A DNA stretch of 12,025 nt. It comes from CAZMGG01 sp964565715 (GTDB taxonomy: Bacteria > Planctomycetota > UBA1135 > UBA2386). The position numbers and the translations under genes are program-made. Below the pieces are notes generated by a model. It made no database searches. It worked only from the letters and a program-made list of their open reading frames with translations, and was not told the DNA's origin. The stretch is taken from positions 1 to 12,025 of the forward strand of contig CAZMGG010000161.1 in assembly GCA_964565715.1 (NCBI GenBank). Direction: 5' to 3'. Positions within the stretch are counted from its first letter, which is position 1. Every line of letters starts with the position of its first letter. Below, one piece after another: positions 1 through 8,267 of this stretch.

Positions 1-3000
1 CCGCGGCGCGCCTCCTTGAGGTCGGCGACCTCCTGCTCGAGGCTGCCGAACTGGCCCTCCTCCTCCTCGAGTTCGCGCACCGCGTCGAGGTTGACCGCGC
101 CGAGCCGGTCCTTCTGGGCCTGCAGCACCTGCGCCTCGCTCCTGGCGGCCGCGGCGTCGAAGTCGGGCTGCTCCCAGAGACGGTCGAGGGCGTGCCACTC
201 GGCCACCTGCTCGGGCGGCAGCGGCGGGCCCTGCAGACACTCGACCAGGTCCGGCGGCGGCACCGGACCGATGAAGTCGCGGCAGTCCTCGAGGCCGATG
301 CCCTGGATCTCGCCGAGGCAGCGGCGCAGCTCGACTGCGGTGTCCTCGCGCAGGCGTTCCTCGAGGCGCTGGAAGCGATGCTCGGTGTCGGCGATCTGCA
401 GCCGGGCCTGGGCGGTCTGCTCGCGCAGGGTCGAACGGCGGCCCTCGACCTCGCGCAGGCGGCGCTGGTGCTCGTCGCGGCGCTGGCGGACCTCGTCGAG
501 GACCTGCTGGCGTTCGGCGCGGGCGGTCTCGCGTTCGGCCACCTCGTCCTCGAGGATGCCGATCTGGTCCTGTGAGGCTGTGGCCTCGGTCGCGGCGCGC
601 TGCGCCGACTGCCGCAGGGCGTCGGCGCGGTCGTGCAGGTCGGCGAGGTTGCGTTCCAACTCGCGCAGGGCGTCCTCGCGCATCTTGATGCCGCGCAGCA
701 GGCCCTCGCGGGCCTCGCCGGCCTGCACCTGGCGCAGCCGCAGGTCCTGCTCCTTCTGCACCTCGGAGAGGGCCGCGGCCTGGGCCTGTTCGATGGCCTG
801 GTCCATGCCCGCTTCCTGCTGCTGCTGGGTGCGCTCGAGGCGCTCGAGCAGGCGGACGTTGCAGAGGTGGCGGCCGAGCAGGGCGAGCGCGGTGTGGATC
901 AGGCCGCGCAGCTCCTGGTCCTCGTGGGCCAGCTCCTGGTGCTCGCGGTCGAGGTCGCCGGTGCGGGCGTGCAGGCGGCTCAACTGCGCCTCGCCCTCCT
1001 GGCGGCGGCGACGCAGGGCGGCGAGCGCCTCGGCGACGGCGCGGGCCTCGCGCTTCAGGCGGTCGACGCGGCCGACGGCGCGGTCCTTGCCGCCCTGCAG
1101 GGCGGTGAGTTCGGCGGCGAGATCCTCGACCTGCCTGCCGAGCAGCTGGATCTGCGAACGGCGGACGACGAGGCCGCCGTGGCCCTCGGCGGCGGCACCG
1201 CCTTCCATGCGCGGGCCGCACAGCAGTTCGCCCTGCGGGGTGACGAAGCAGAGATCGGACCGGGTCGGGTCCGCCAGTCGCAGGTGCTCGACCAGCACCA
1301 CGCCGCGCAGCAGCCAGGCCAACAATCGCCGGCTCTGGGTGGTGGCCTGGGGCGAGTGCCGCACCAGGTCGAGCAGGACCTGGCCGCCGGGCGGCACGGC
1401 CAGCGTGCGGGCCTCGTCGAGGTCAGGGCCGAACTCGTCCTCGACCAGCAGCAGGACGCGGCCGCGCTGGTCCTCGGTGAGCTGCTGCAGGATCGCCTCG
1501 GCGTTGCCGCGGGTGTCCACCACCAGGGCCTGCACGTAGGGGCCGAGCGCCGCCTCCAGGGCGGTGCTGTGGTCGAGGTCGACCTCCAGCAGGTCGAGCA
1601 GGCGGCCGCGCAGGCCCTGGGGCTGCTGCTGCAGCACGTGCACGGGGCCGCGATCGAGTCCTTCGAAGTGGGCCTCCATCGCCTGCAGGGCCTGGCGGCG
1701 GCCCTCGACCTCGGACAGGCGGCGGCGGAGCTGGGCCTCGTCGGCGGCGAGCGCGGCCGCGGCGGCGTCGGCCTCGGTCAGGTCGGCGAGGCTCGTGGCC
1801 TCACGCTCGGTGAGGAGGCGGTCGCGGACGACGAGGTCCTGCTGCACGGCGCGATGGCCCGCGGCCTCGCCGCGCAGGCGTTCCAGCTCGGCGCCGAGCA
1901 CCTGCAGGCGCTCGCGCAGGCGCTGGTCGCGGGCGCGGGCGGCGCCGAGCCGGGCCTCCTGGTCGTGGGCCTGGTTGCGGGCGCGGGTGCGGGCGTGCAG
2001 CAGTTCGAGCTGCCGCGAACGCACCACCTCGCGCTCCTGGCTCAGCCGGCGGACCTGGGCCTGGGCCTCGGCCACCAGGGCGCGCTGCGTCTCGAGCTGC
2101 CGGTGCAGCTCGATCAGCTCCTGCTCCTTCTCCACCAGGGAATCCCGGGCGGTCTCGAGCTCGATGCGGCGCTCGTCGCGCTGCGGCTCGAGCTGCTCGC
2201 TGCGCTGGAGGGTGCGCTCGGCCTCGTGCTCCTGCTCCTCCTTGCGGCGCTGCTGGGCGACGCGGCGCTCGCGCAGGGTGGAGAGCTCGCCGAGGCTGCG
2301 GTTCAGCTCGGTCTGGATCGCCGCCAGGGCCTGCTCGGCGGTGCGGATCGCGCCATCGTCGCCGGCCATGGCGTCCTGGGCCTCGTCGCGCTCCTGTTCG
2401 ACGGTGTCGAGCAGCACGTCGAGGCCGGTGAGGGCCTCCTGCTGGGCCTGCAGCGCCTCACGCAGGACGCGGCCCTCGCCGACCGCCAGGGCGGCGCGCA
2501 GGTCGCGCAGTTCGGCGGTCAGCTCCTGCCAGCGGCGGGCCTTGCCGGCCTGGATGCGCAGGCTGCGGATGCGGCGGATGCGTTCCTCGAGCAGGTCGGT
2601 GGCCCGGGCCAGGTTCTGGTCGGTGCGCTCCAGCCGCCGCAGGGTCTCCTTCTTCTGCAGCTTGAACTTCGAGATGCCGGCGGCCTCCTCGAAGATCGCC
2701 CGGCGGGCCTCGGGATTGGCCGACAGCACTGCGTCGATGCGGCCCTGCTCCATCACCGCGTAGGCGCCCACCCCCAGCCCGGTGTCCATCAGCACGTCGC
2801 GGACGTCCTTCAGGCGGACCGAGTCGCCGTTCAGGCGGTAGGTCGACTCCTTGTCGACGGTGAGCTGGCGGCCGATGTCGATCTCGGTGCGGCCCTCGAC
2901 CCGGCCCTCGGGGTCCTCGAAGGTCATGGTGACCTCGGCCATGCCCATCGCCTCGCGGCCCTCGGCGCCCTTGAAGATGACGTCGGTCATCTCGCTGCCG

Positions 3001-3170
3001 CGCAGGCTCTTGGCGCGCTGGTCGCCGAGCACCCACTTGATGGCATCGACGACGTTGGACTTGCCGCAGCCGTTGGGACCGATGATGCCGGTCAGGCGGC
3101 GATCGAACTCGAACTCGGTGCGGTCGGCGAAGCTCTTGAAGCCGCGGCAGGAGAGGCGTTTCAGCTGCAT
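1..3170 (-). CDS. smc: Chromosome segregation ATPase SMC (3' end beyond window)
   Basis: SMC is the ATPase of the bacterial condensin complex (with ScpA/ScpB) that organises and segregates the chromosome. The start at 3170 gives the typical N-terminus MQLKRLSCRGFKSFADRT. Walker A GPNGCGKS is at residues 31-38 and the Q-loop region MEQGRI is near 140-145, followed by the family-typical FEEAAGISKFK. A long Glu/Arg/Gln-rich coiled coil follows. The hinge lies around residues 510-660 (LEAALGPYVQALVVDTRG near 538), and then comes the returning coiled coil. The frame stays open to base 1 (1056 codons) and ends just after the conserved LGAVNLDAVRELEEEE segment that precedes the C-terminal head, so the signature motif and Walker B lie outside the window. 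AGGAG sits about 10 nt before the ATG. It is the last visible gene of the unit with nrdR and the ATP-cone gene, 24 bp downstream of the latter. The family call is very secure. Confidence 0.96.
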   Translation of the reverse strand, partial: MQLKRLSCRGFKSFADRTEFEFDRRLTGIIGPNGCGKSNVVDAIKWVLGDQRAKSLRGSEMTDVIFKGAEGREAMGMAEVTMTFEDPEGRVEGRTEIDIGRQLTVDKESTYRLNGDSVRLKDVRDVLMDTGLGVGAYAVMEQGRIDAVLSANPEARRAIFEEAAGISKFKLQKKETLRRLERTDQNLARATDLLEERIRRIRSLRIQAGKARRWQELTAELRDLRAALAVGEGRVLREALQAQQEALTGLDVLLDTVEQERDEAQDAMAGDDGAIRTAEQALAAIQTELNRSLGELSTLRERRVAQQRRKEEQEHEAERTLQRSEQLEPQRDERRIELETARDSLVEKEQELIELHRQLETQRALVAEAQAQVRRLSQEREVVRSRQLELLHARTRARNQAHDQEARLGAARARDQRLRERLQVLGAELERLRGEAAGHRAVQQDLVVRDRLLTEREATSLADLTEADAAAAALAADEAQLRRRLSEVEGRRQALQAMEAHFEGLDRGPVHVLQQQPQGLRGRLLDLLEVDLDHSTALEAALGPYVQALVVDTRGNAEAILQQLTEDQRGRVLLLVEDEFGPDLDEARTLAVPPGGQVLLDLVRHSPQATTQSRRLLAWLLRGVVLVEHLRLADPTRSDLCFVTPQGELLCGPRMEGGAAAEGHGGLVVRRSQIQLLGRQVEDLAAELTALQGGKDRAVGRVDRLKREARAVAEALAALRRRRQEGEAQLSRLHARTGDLDREHQELAHEDQELRGLIHTALALLGRHLCNVRLLERLERTQQQQEAGMDQAIEQAQAAALSEVQKEQDLRLRQVQAGEAREGLLRGIKMREDALRELERNLADLHDRADALRQSAQRAATEATASQDQIGILEDEVAERETARAERQQVLDEVRQRRDEHQRRLREVEGRRSTLREQTAQARLQIADTEHRFQRLEERLREDTAVELRRCLGEIQGIGLEDCRDFIGPVPPPDLVECLQGPPLPPEQVAEWHALDRLWEQPDFDAAAARSEAQVLQAQKDRLGAVNLDAVRELEEEEGQFGSLEQEVADLKEARR

Positions 3171-3194
3171 GCCGGAGGTGCTCCTGGTCGTGCC

Positions 3195-3671
3195 CTAGTT
3201 GCGCCGCGGATCGGCGCCGGGGTGGCGGCGGCCGGCGCCCGCGGCGTGGCCGGTGACCTGGCCGATGTCGGGTTCGGCGGGCTCGCCCATCTCCGGCAGG
3301 ACCTCGTAGTCCGGCGCCTTGCTGCGGGAGGCCAGCACGTCCATCGCCCGCCGCCGGCGCGAGCGCTCGACGGCGACGGCGCCATAGGCGGCGGCGGCCG
3401 CCGCGGCGCCGGTGGCCACCATCACCTGCTGCGCCGCATCGGCCAGCTCACGGGTGGACAGCATGCCGACCGTGCGGCCCTGCTCCTCCTGGGCGCTGCG
3501 CCGCTGGCGCACGCCGGCCAGCACCGCGGTGGCGAGGTCCAGGGCCCGCCAGTCCTCGTCGATGCCCGCCCCCTGCAGGGCCAGGTGGATCGACCGCGCC
3601 AGCTTGGTGGCGCGCAGGTACTCGGTGCGACCGTCACGCTTCTCAACCAGGTATTCCGCCCGCCGTTTCAT
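3195..3671 (-). CDS. Small orphan ATP-cone domain protein
   Basis: This 158-residue protein has an N-terminal ATP-cone-like domain (about residues 8-100): VEKRDGRTEYLRATKLARSI resembles the nucleotide-binding start of ATP-cones in NrdR and ribonucleotide reductases, and AYGAVAVERSRRR matches the domain's last helix. It has no zinc ribbon and no reductase domain. Ala runs near residues 88-95 and a polar Gly/Pro/Arg-rich tail follow, likely disordered. No signal peptide or membrane segment is seen. The start is well supported by AGGGAGG 5 nt upstream. The gene begins 29 bp inside the end of nrdR, so translation is probably coupled, and smc starts 24 bp after its stop. Known: ATP-cones sense ATP/dATP. 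Inferred: it may be an NrdR partner or a separate nucleotide sensor. The exact role is unknown. Confidence 0.85.
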   Translation of the reverse strand: MKRRAEYLVEKRDGRTEYLRATKLARSIHLALQGAGIDEDWRALDLATAVLAGVRQRRSAQEEQGRTVGMLSTRELADAAQQVMVATGAAAAAAAYGAVAVERSRRRRAMDVLASRSKAPDYEVLPEMGEPAEPDIGQVTGHAAGAGRRHPGADPRRN

Positions 3672-4188
3672 GGCTGCCTCCCTGCTGCCGTGTCTCCCGG
3701 GTCTCCTTGGTCTCGCGTCCGCTCTCCGCCTCGCGCCGCTTCTCGAGCATCGGCTTCAGCTCGTCGAGGAACTGGCTCACGTCCTTGAACTCGCGGTAGA
3801 CCGACGCGAACCGGACGTAGGCGACCTGATCGAGCTGCCGCAGCTCCTGCATGATCAGGTTGCCGACCACCTTGCTGGGGACCTCCTTGTCGAAGGCCTC
3901 CAGGCACTGGCGCTCGACGCGATCGACGATCGCCTCGAGCTGGTCGGCAGAGACGGGCCGCTTCTCGCAGGCCCGCAGCATGCCCGACAGGGCCTTGCTG
4001 CGATCGAACGCCACGCGCTCCCCGTTCTTCTTGACCACCCGCAGGGGCGCGGTCTCGACCCGTTCGTAGGTCGTGTAGCGACGCTGGCAGTCGGCGCACA
4101 CGCGGCGCCGGCGGATGGCGAAGCCATCGGCGGAAGCACGCGAGTCGATGACCCGGTCGTTGTCGGCCTTGCAGTAGGGACAGCGCAT
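3643..4188 (-). CDS. nrdR: Transcriptional repressor NrdR
   Basis: NrdR is the zinc-ribbon/ATP-cone repressor of ribonucleotide reductase genes; it senses ATP/dATP and binds paired or single NrdR boxes. The 181-residue product starts MRCPYC, the family's standard N-terminus, so I chose 4188 over an in-frame ATG at 4230. The zinc ligands are C3, C6, C31 and C34, with the DNA-contacting RRRR and RRYTTYERVE segments beside them. The ATP-cone runs from about residue 47 (LRVVKKNGERVAFDRSK) to about 137 (YVRFASVYREFKD). The family is usually about 150 residues; here a polar Lys/Glu/Arg/Gln/Gly tail of about 30 residues extends past the domain and overlaps the start of the ATP-cone gene. No clear Shine-Dalgarno precedes the ATG. 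A likely NrdR box and -35 element lie 74-94 bp upstream. The identification is secure. Confidence 0.96.
   Translation of the reverse strand: MRCPYCKADNDRVIDSRASADGFAIRRRRVCADCQRRYTTYERVETAPLRVVKKNGERVAFDRSKALSGMLRACEKRPVSADQLEAIVDRVERQCLEAFDKEVPSKVVGNLIMQELRQLDQVAYVRFASVYREFKDVSQFLDELKPMLEKRREAESGRETKETRETRQQGGSHETAGGIPG
3677..3683 (-). promoter_or_regulatory. Shine-Dalgarno of the ATP-cone gene, inside nrdR
   Basis: AGGGAGG on the minus strand lies 5 nt before the ATG at 3671 and within the last codons of nrdR. It fixes the downstream start and implies that ribosomes finishing nrdR pass directly over it. Confidence 0.75.
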
Positions 4189-4252
4189 GGACGTCCGAAG
4201 GCCAGGGCCCGGCGGCGCCTGACCGCGCACGCCATCCCTGGCATGGGCGCGG

Positions 4253-4282
4253 AAGTTACCGGCACAACCTGTTGTGTGTCAA
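4253..4282 (-). promoter_or_regulatory. nrdR promoter with candidate NrdR box
   Basis: On the minus strand there is a perfect -35 TTGACA (4282-4277). It is followed immediately by the inverted repeat CACAAC-AG-GTTGTG (4276-4263) and, after an 18-nt spacer, a weak -10 candidate TAACTT (4258-4253). The 16-mer 4277-4262, ACACAACAGGTTGTGC, agrees at 12 of 16 positions with the NrdR-box consensus as I recall it (ACACWATATATWGTGT). The site lies in the spacer between -35 and -10, where a bound repressor would block RNA polymerase. It is upstream of nrdR itself, so autoregulation is the natural reading. Only one box is visible, although many NrdR targets carry two. Confidence 0.6.
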
Positions 4283-4311
4283 AGGGTCCGGCCGGGTTCG
4301 CGCGCACCGGG

Positions 4312-5586
4312 TCAGGGCGCCTGCCGGGCGGGCGGGCGGAAGCAGGCGGCCAGCAGCAGGGCGGCCAGCAGCGCGATGCCGAGCGGCACCTGGAACAGGC
4401 CCCGCCAGTCGGTGACCTCGCCCTCGGTGTAGACCTGCTGCAGCAGGTACGGGCAGATCGTGTTGGCCAGCAGGGCGCCGAGTCCGAGGATCATCAGGTT
4501 GAACAGGCCCTGGGCGCTGCTGCGGATGTCGTTCGGCAGGTAGGCGTCGACGAAGATGTAGACCGTGGCGAAGAAGAACGCGTAGCAGATGCCGTGCACG
4601 ACGTTCACCGTCACCACCAGCCACTGGTGCTCGGGGAGGTAGGCGAACACCGCGAAGCGGACCGCGTGGCCGAGCACCCCCACCACCATGGTGGCGCGCC
4701 AGCCGAGCTTCTTCAGGGTCACGCCCAGCACGAACATGGTCAGGATCTCGGCCACCTGGCCGATGCTCATCACCGGCATGATCCAGTTGCTGGGGATGCC
4801 GACCCGCTCGCTGCCGAGGAACACGCCGGTCCAGTTGAAGAAGCAGTTGTGCACGAACGAATCGGCGAAGGCGACGAGCCACAGCACCAGGACCCAGGGG
4901 TGGCGCAGCAGGGAGAACGCCTTGACCCAGGCCAGCCGTTCGCCGGGCCGCGGCGGCGTGTGCGGCAGGGCGAAGCTGAACATGGCCAGCAGCAGCGAGG
5001 CCGCGCCGGCGGCGACGTAGGTCCAGCGGGTGGCGGCCCTGGCGGCCTCGCCGGTGAGCCCGTTGCCCAGCGCCGCGCCGAGCCAGGCGACGAAGCCCGC
5101 GGGCGCGCTGGCGTCCACCGCCGCCCAGTCGACGAACACGAAGGTGAACGGCCACGCCGCCAGGATCCAGCCGATGGTGCCGCCCATCCGCACCAGGCCG
5201 AACTCGCGCTCCGGATCCCGCATCGCCGCGAACGCGATCGAGTTGGTGATCGAGATGGTCGGCACGTAGAGCAGGCAGTGCAGCGACATCAGCAGGAAGA
5301 ACGGCCAGAACGACGTGGTGAAGCCGCAGCCGAGGATGGCCAGCCCGCCCACCAGATGGCTGAATGCCAGGAACCGTTCGGCGGCGAAGTGGCGGTCGGC
5401 GAACTGGTTGCTGAAGAACATCCCGACGATGGCGGCGAGCGGGAAGGCGTTCAGGATCCAGGCCTGCTCGCCGGTCGTGAAGCCGAGGCTCGGCAGGTAG
5501 CCGAAGATCAGCGGCAGCCAGGCGCCCCAGATGAAGAACTGCAGCGCCATCATCACGAACAGGCGGAACCGGGGAGTCGGCGGCAT
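4312..5586 (-). CDS. MFS transporter, nucleoside:H+ symporter family
   Basis: This 424-residue inner-membrane protein has about 12 hydrophobic segments and almost no soluble domain, which is standard MFS size. The N-terminus LQFFIWGAWLPLIFGYLPSL, the loop FADRHFAAERFL, and the block SITNSIAF...REFGLVRMGGTIGW (about residues 120-155) are characteristic of the nucleoside:H+ symporter branch (NupG/XapB-like) as it occurs widely in planctomycetes. The substrate could be a nucleoside or another small polar solute; the sequence does not decide. The start at 5586 puts the first helix at residues 8-30; no strong Shine-Dalgarno is seen. It lies 71 bp downstream of a secreted-protein gene, with two hairpins between, and 123 bp before nrdR. 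A purine or nucleoside link to nrdR is only suggestive. Confidence 0.88.
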   Translation of the reverse strand: MPPTPRFRLFVMMALQFFIWGAWLPLIFGYLPSLGFTTGEQAWILNAFPLAAIVGMFFSNQFADRHFAAERFLAFSHLVGGLAILGCGFTTSFWPFFLLMSLHCLLYVPTISITNSIAFAAMRDPEREFGLVRMGGTIGWILAAWPFTFVFVDWAAVDASAPAGFVAWLGAALGNGLTGEAARAATRWTYVAAGAASLLLAMFSFALPHTPPRPGERLAWVKAFSLLRHPWVLVLWLVAFADSFVHNCFFNWTGVFLGSERVGIPSNWIMPVMSIGQVAEILTMFVLGVTLKKLGWRATMVVGVLGHAVRFAVFAYLPEHQWLVVTVNVVHGICYAFFFATVYIFVDAYLPNDIRSSAQGLFNLMILGLGALLANTICPYLLQQVYTEGEVTDWRGLFQVPLGIALLAALLLAACFRPPARQAP

Positions 5587-5601
5587 GGGGCCGCAGGCTT
5601 A

Positions 5602-5618
5602 CCGGATCGCCCATCCGG
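5602..5618. terminator. Hairpin upstream of the MFS gene
   Basis: CCGGAT (5602-5607) and ATCCGG (5613-5618) form a perfect 6-bp stem with a 5-nt loop. No U-tract follows on either strand. With the larger palindrome beside it, it could form a tandem termination or mRNA-processing structure after the secreted-protein gene, or shape the leader of the MFS transcript. Confidence 0.3.
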
Positions 5619-5623
5619 AAGCA

Positions 5624-5647
5624 CGCGCCGGGGCCGGCCCCGGCGCG
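5624..5647. terminator. Perfect 24-bp GC palindrome after the secreted-protein gene
   Basis: CGCGCCGGGGCC is followed directly by its exact reverse complement, which gives a hairpin with a 10-bp all-GC stem and a CCGG loop. It begins 10 bp past the stop of the secreted-protein gene on the minus strand, the expected place for a transcription-end hairpin. A canonical T-run is missing, so a weak or Rho-assisted terminator, or a 3'-end-stabilising structure, is as likely. Confidence 0.45.
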
Positions 5648-5657
5648 GACCGGGACC

Positions 5658-6758
5658 TCAGTAGAGGCCGAGTTGCGCGCAGATCGCGTTGGTCCCGGCG
5701 AGGCCGGCCGGGTTCATGCCCGGCGCGCTCAGCGCCGCCTGGGCGTAGAGCAAGAGCCCGCTGTAGGAGGGACTCGCCGGGATCCCGAGCGGCAGGCTGG
5801 CGCTGCCGCCGCTCACGCCGGTGATGGTGCTGGCGATCGGGCTGCCCAGCGGCAGGTGCAGGCTGCAGCCGGGCATGCCGAAGCCATCCAGCGGCAGGCC
5901 GGGGGCGTTGACGGTGAAGCCCACCAGCCAGAACGCGAACGGCGAGGTGGCCGGCGCGTTGCTGGCGCGGAGGTCCAGGCTGCCGCCGACCAGCGGCATC
6001 GCGCCGAGCGCCAGCGTCGGCGCCGGACTGCCGCAACCAGCGCCGAAGCTGGTCCAGTTGGCGCCGTCCTGCAGCACCCGGTAGTGCCAGGCGATGTTCT
6101 GCAGGTGGGTCGCCGGCGCCAGGGTGGCGGTCCACGCCTCGCGCTGGAACTGCAGGTTGGTGATCGACAGCACCGTGTTCTGCGGCGGCGGCGGCATCGT
6201 CGTGGGCTGATCCAGCATCGGATGCAGCGGCCCGGGGTTGGGCCCCGAGGTGGTCTGGTTGACCACCATCATGCAGCCCCACAGGCCCGCCGGCAGCGTG
6301 ATCGGCGGGTTGAACAGGGCCGGCGAGGCGGCGTGCGGCTGGCCGATGGTCAGGGTGCCGGTGCCGAGCAGGCCCCACACCGCGGGGTTGGTCTCGTTGC
6401 CGACCCAGGAGGTGAGCGGGATCACGTAGAAGTCCACCGTCGTGGTGGCGCCCACCTGGTTCGGGCTGGTGACGGTGCCGCCGTTGCCCAGGTTGACCAG
6501 CCCGCCGGCGTCGTAGAAGTCGAAGTCGACGCGCTCGATGCCGATCGTCGTGTTGAGCGTCAGGTCGTAGACGAAGGCCAGCCCGATGTAGGTCGGCCCC
6601 GGCGGGTTCGGGTAGTTGGGGTGGCCGTAGAGCCAGCCGCCGGCGAACGGCGACTGCGTGGCGATCGTGGTGAGCTGGCCGGGACCGGCGCAGTTGGCCT
6701 GGCCGGGCAGGAAGGCCGCGGCGCCGGCAAGCGCCACGACGAGGGGCAGGGAACGCAT
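5658..6758 (-). CDS. Secreted protein with C-terminal beta-rich domain
   Basis: I do not recognise a catalytic family in this 366-residue exported protein. The start at 6758 is supported by GGAGG 4 nt upstream and by a signal peptide (MRSLPLVVALAGAAAFLPGQA, cleavage probably after A21). Cys23 does not sit in a proper lipobox, so a lipoprotein is unlikely. Residues about 25-235 are rich in Thr/Asn/Gly/Pro with alternating hydrophobics, as in an extracellular beta sandwich. From about residue 238 (GAGCGSPAPTLALG, Cys242) to the end there is a separate Gly/Pro/Leu-rich domain with further Cys in PGCSLHLPLG and AICAQLGLY. I recall such a C-terminal module recurring in secreted proteins of some high-GC planctomycetes, where a sorting or anchoring role is possible but unproven. 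A longer in-frame ORF upstream is a GC artefact crossing the oxidoreductase gene. Confidence 0.85.
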   Translation of the reverse strand: MRSLPLVVALAGAAAFLPGQANCAGPGQLTTIATQSPFAGGWLYGHPNYPNPPGPTYIGLAFVYDLTLNTTIGIERVDFDFYDAGGLVNLGNGGTVTSPNQVGATTTVDFYVIPLTSWVGNETNPAVWGLLGTGTLTIGQPHAASPALFNPPITLPAGLWGCMMVVNQTTSGPNPGPLHPMLDQPTTMPPPPQNTVLSITNLQFQREAWTATLAPATHLQNIAWHYRVLQDGANWTSFGAGCGSPAPTLALGAMPLVGGSLDLRASNAPATSPFAFWLVGFTVNAPGLPLDGFGMPGCSLHLPLGSPIASTITGVSGGSASLPLGIPASPSYSGLLLYAQAALSAPGMNPAGLAGTNAICAQLGLY

Positions 6759-6762
6759 GGAA

Positions 6763-6767
6763 CCTCC
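6763..6767 (-). promoter_or_regulatory. Shine-Dalgarno that fixes the secreted-protein start
   Basis: GGAGG on the minus strand is spaced 4 nt (TTCC) from the ATG at 6758. It separates the real start from the much longer open frame that continues upstream. Confidence 0.75.
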
Positions 6768-6822
6768 GTGGGAGCGGAACTCGGCCGGCCGCGACCGGGC
6801 GGTCGCCCTGTGCCGACCAGCG

Positions 6823-6847
6823 GACGATCCTAGCCGCCCGGGATCGT

Positions 6848-6848
<1 letters not shown>
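6823..6848. promoter_or_regulatory. 8-bp perfect inverted repeat, operator or terminator
   Basis: GACGATCC (6823-6830) and GGATCGTC (6841-6848) are exact inverted repeats around a 10-nt centre. On the minus strand the repeat starts within the stop codon of the oxidoreductase gene, so it could be a terminator hairpin, but no T-run follows. It also covers a possible -10 (TAGGAT, 6832-6827) for the secreted-protein gene with a weak -35 TTGGTC 18 nt upstream, so it could equally be an operator. Confidence 0.35.
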
Positions 6849-8146
<1,298 letters not shown>

Positions 8147-8267
8147 GGGCAGCACGCAGCTCGGGGCCGAGCGGCGCAGCGTAGCCCTGCGGCCGCACAC
8201 CGGCCAGGACCCGATCGGGCGAGAAACACCGGCAGCGGCCCGCACGCCTTCCGTAAGATCGCGCCCC
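8147..8267. promoter_or_regulatory. Divergent promoter region
   Basis: These 121 bp separate the starts of the oxidoreductase (minus) and the cyclase-repeat gene (plus), so they must hold promoters for both unless transcription enters from elsewhere. On the plus strand TAAGAT (8254-8259, 4 of 6 to the -10 consensus) ends 8 nt before the ATG at 8268. On the minus strand TACGCT (8183-8178) is a weak -10 candidate. No convincing -35 elements or inverted-repeat operator were found. Confidence 0.45.

Noticed and set aside
16..1539. 507-codon plus-strand frame
   Set aside because: Ser/Arg-rich shadow of the smc coiled-coil region with no plausible domain.
633..3788. 1051-codon open frame on the plus strand
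   Set aside because: It is exactly antisense to smc and beyond. The product is repetitive Ala/Leu/Gly/Gln sequence with no family motifs, while the minus strand encodes a full SMC head, hinge and coils. Long antisense frames are expected at this GC content.
4189..4230. Longer NrdR start at 4230
   Set aside because: It adds 14 residues before the MRCPYC start that is standard for the family, without a Shine-Dalgarno.
3412..5664. 750-codon plus-strand frame
   Set aside because: Antisense to the ATP-cone, nrdR and MFS genes; rich in His/Gln/Glu/Gly as expected from the complement of membrane-protein codons.
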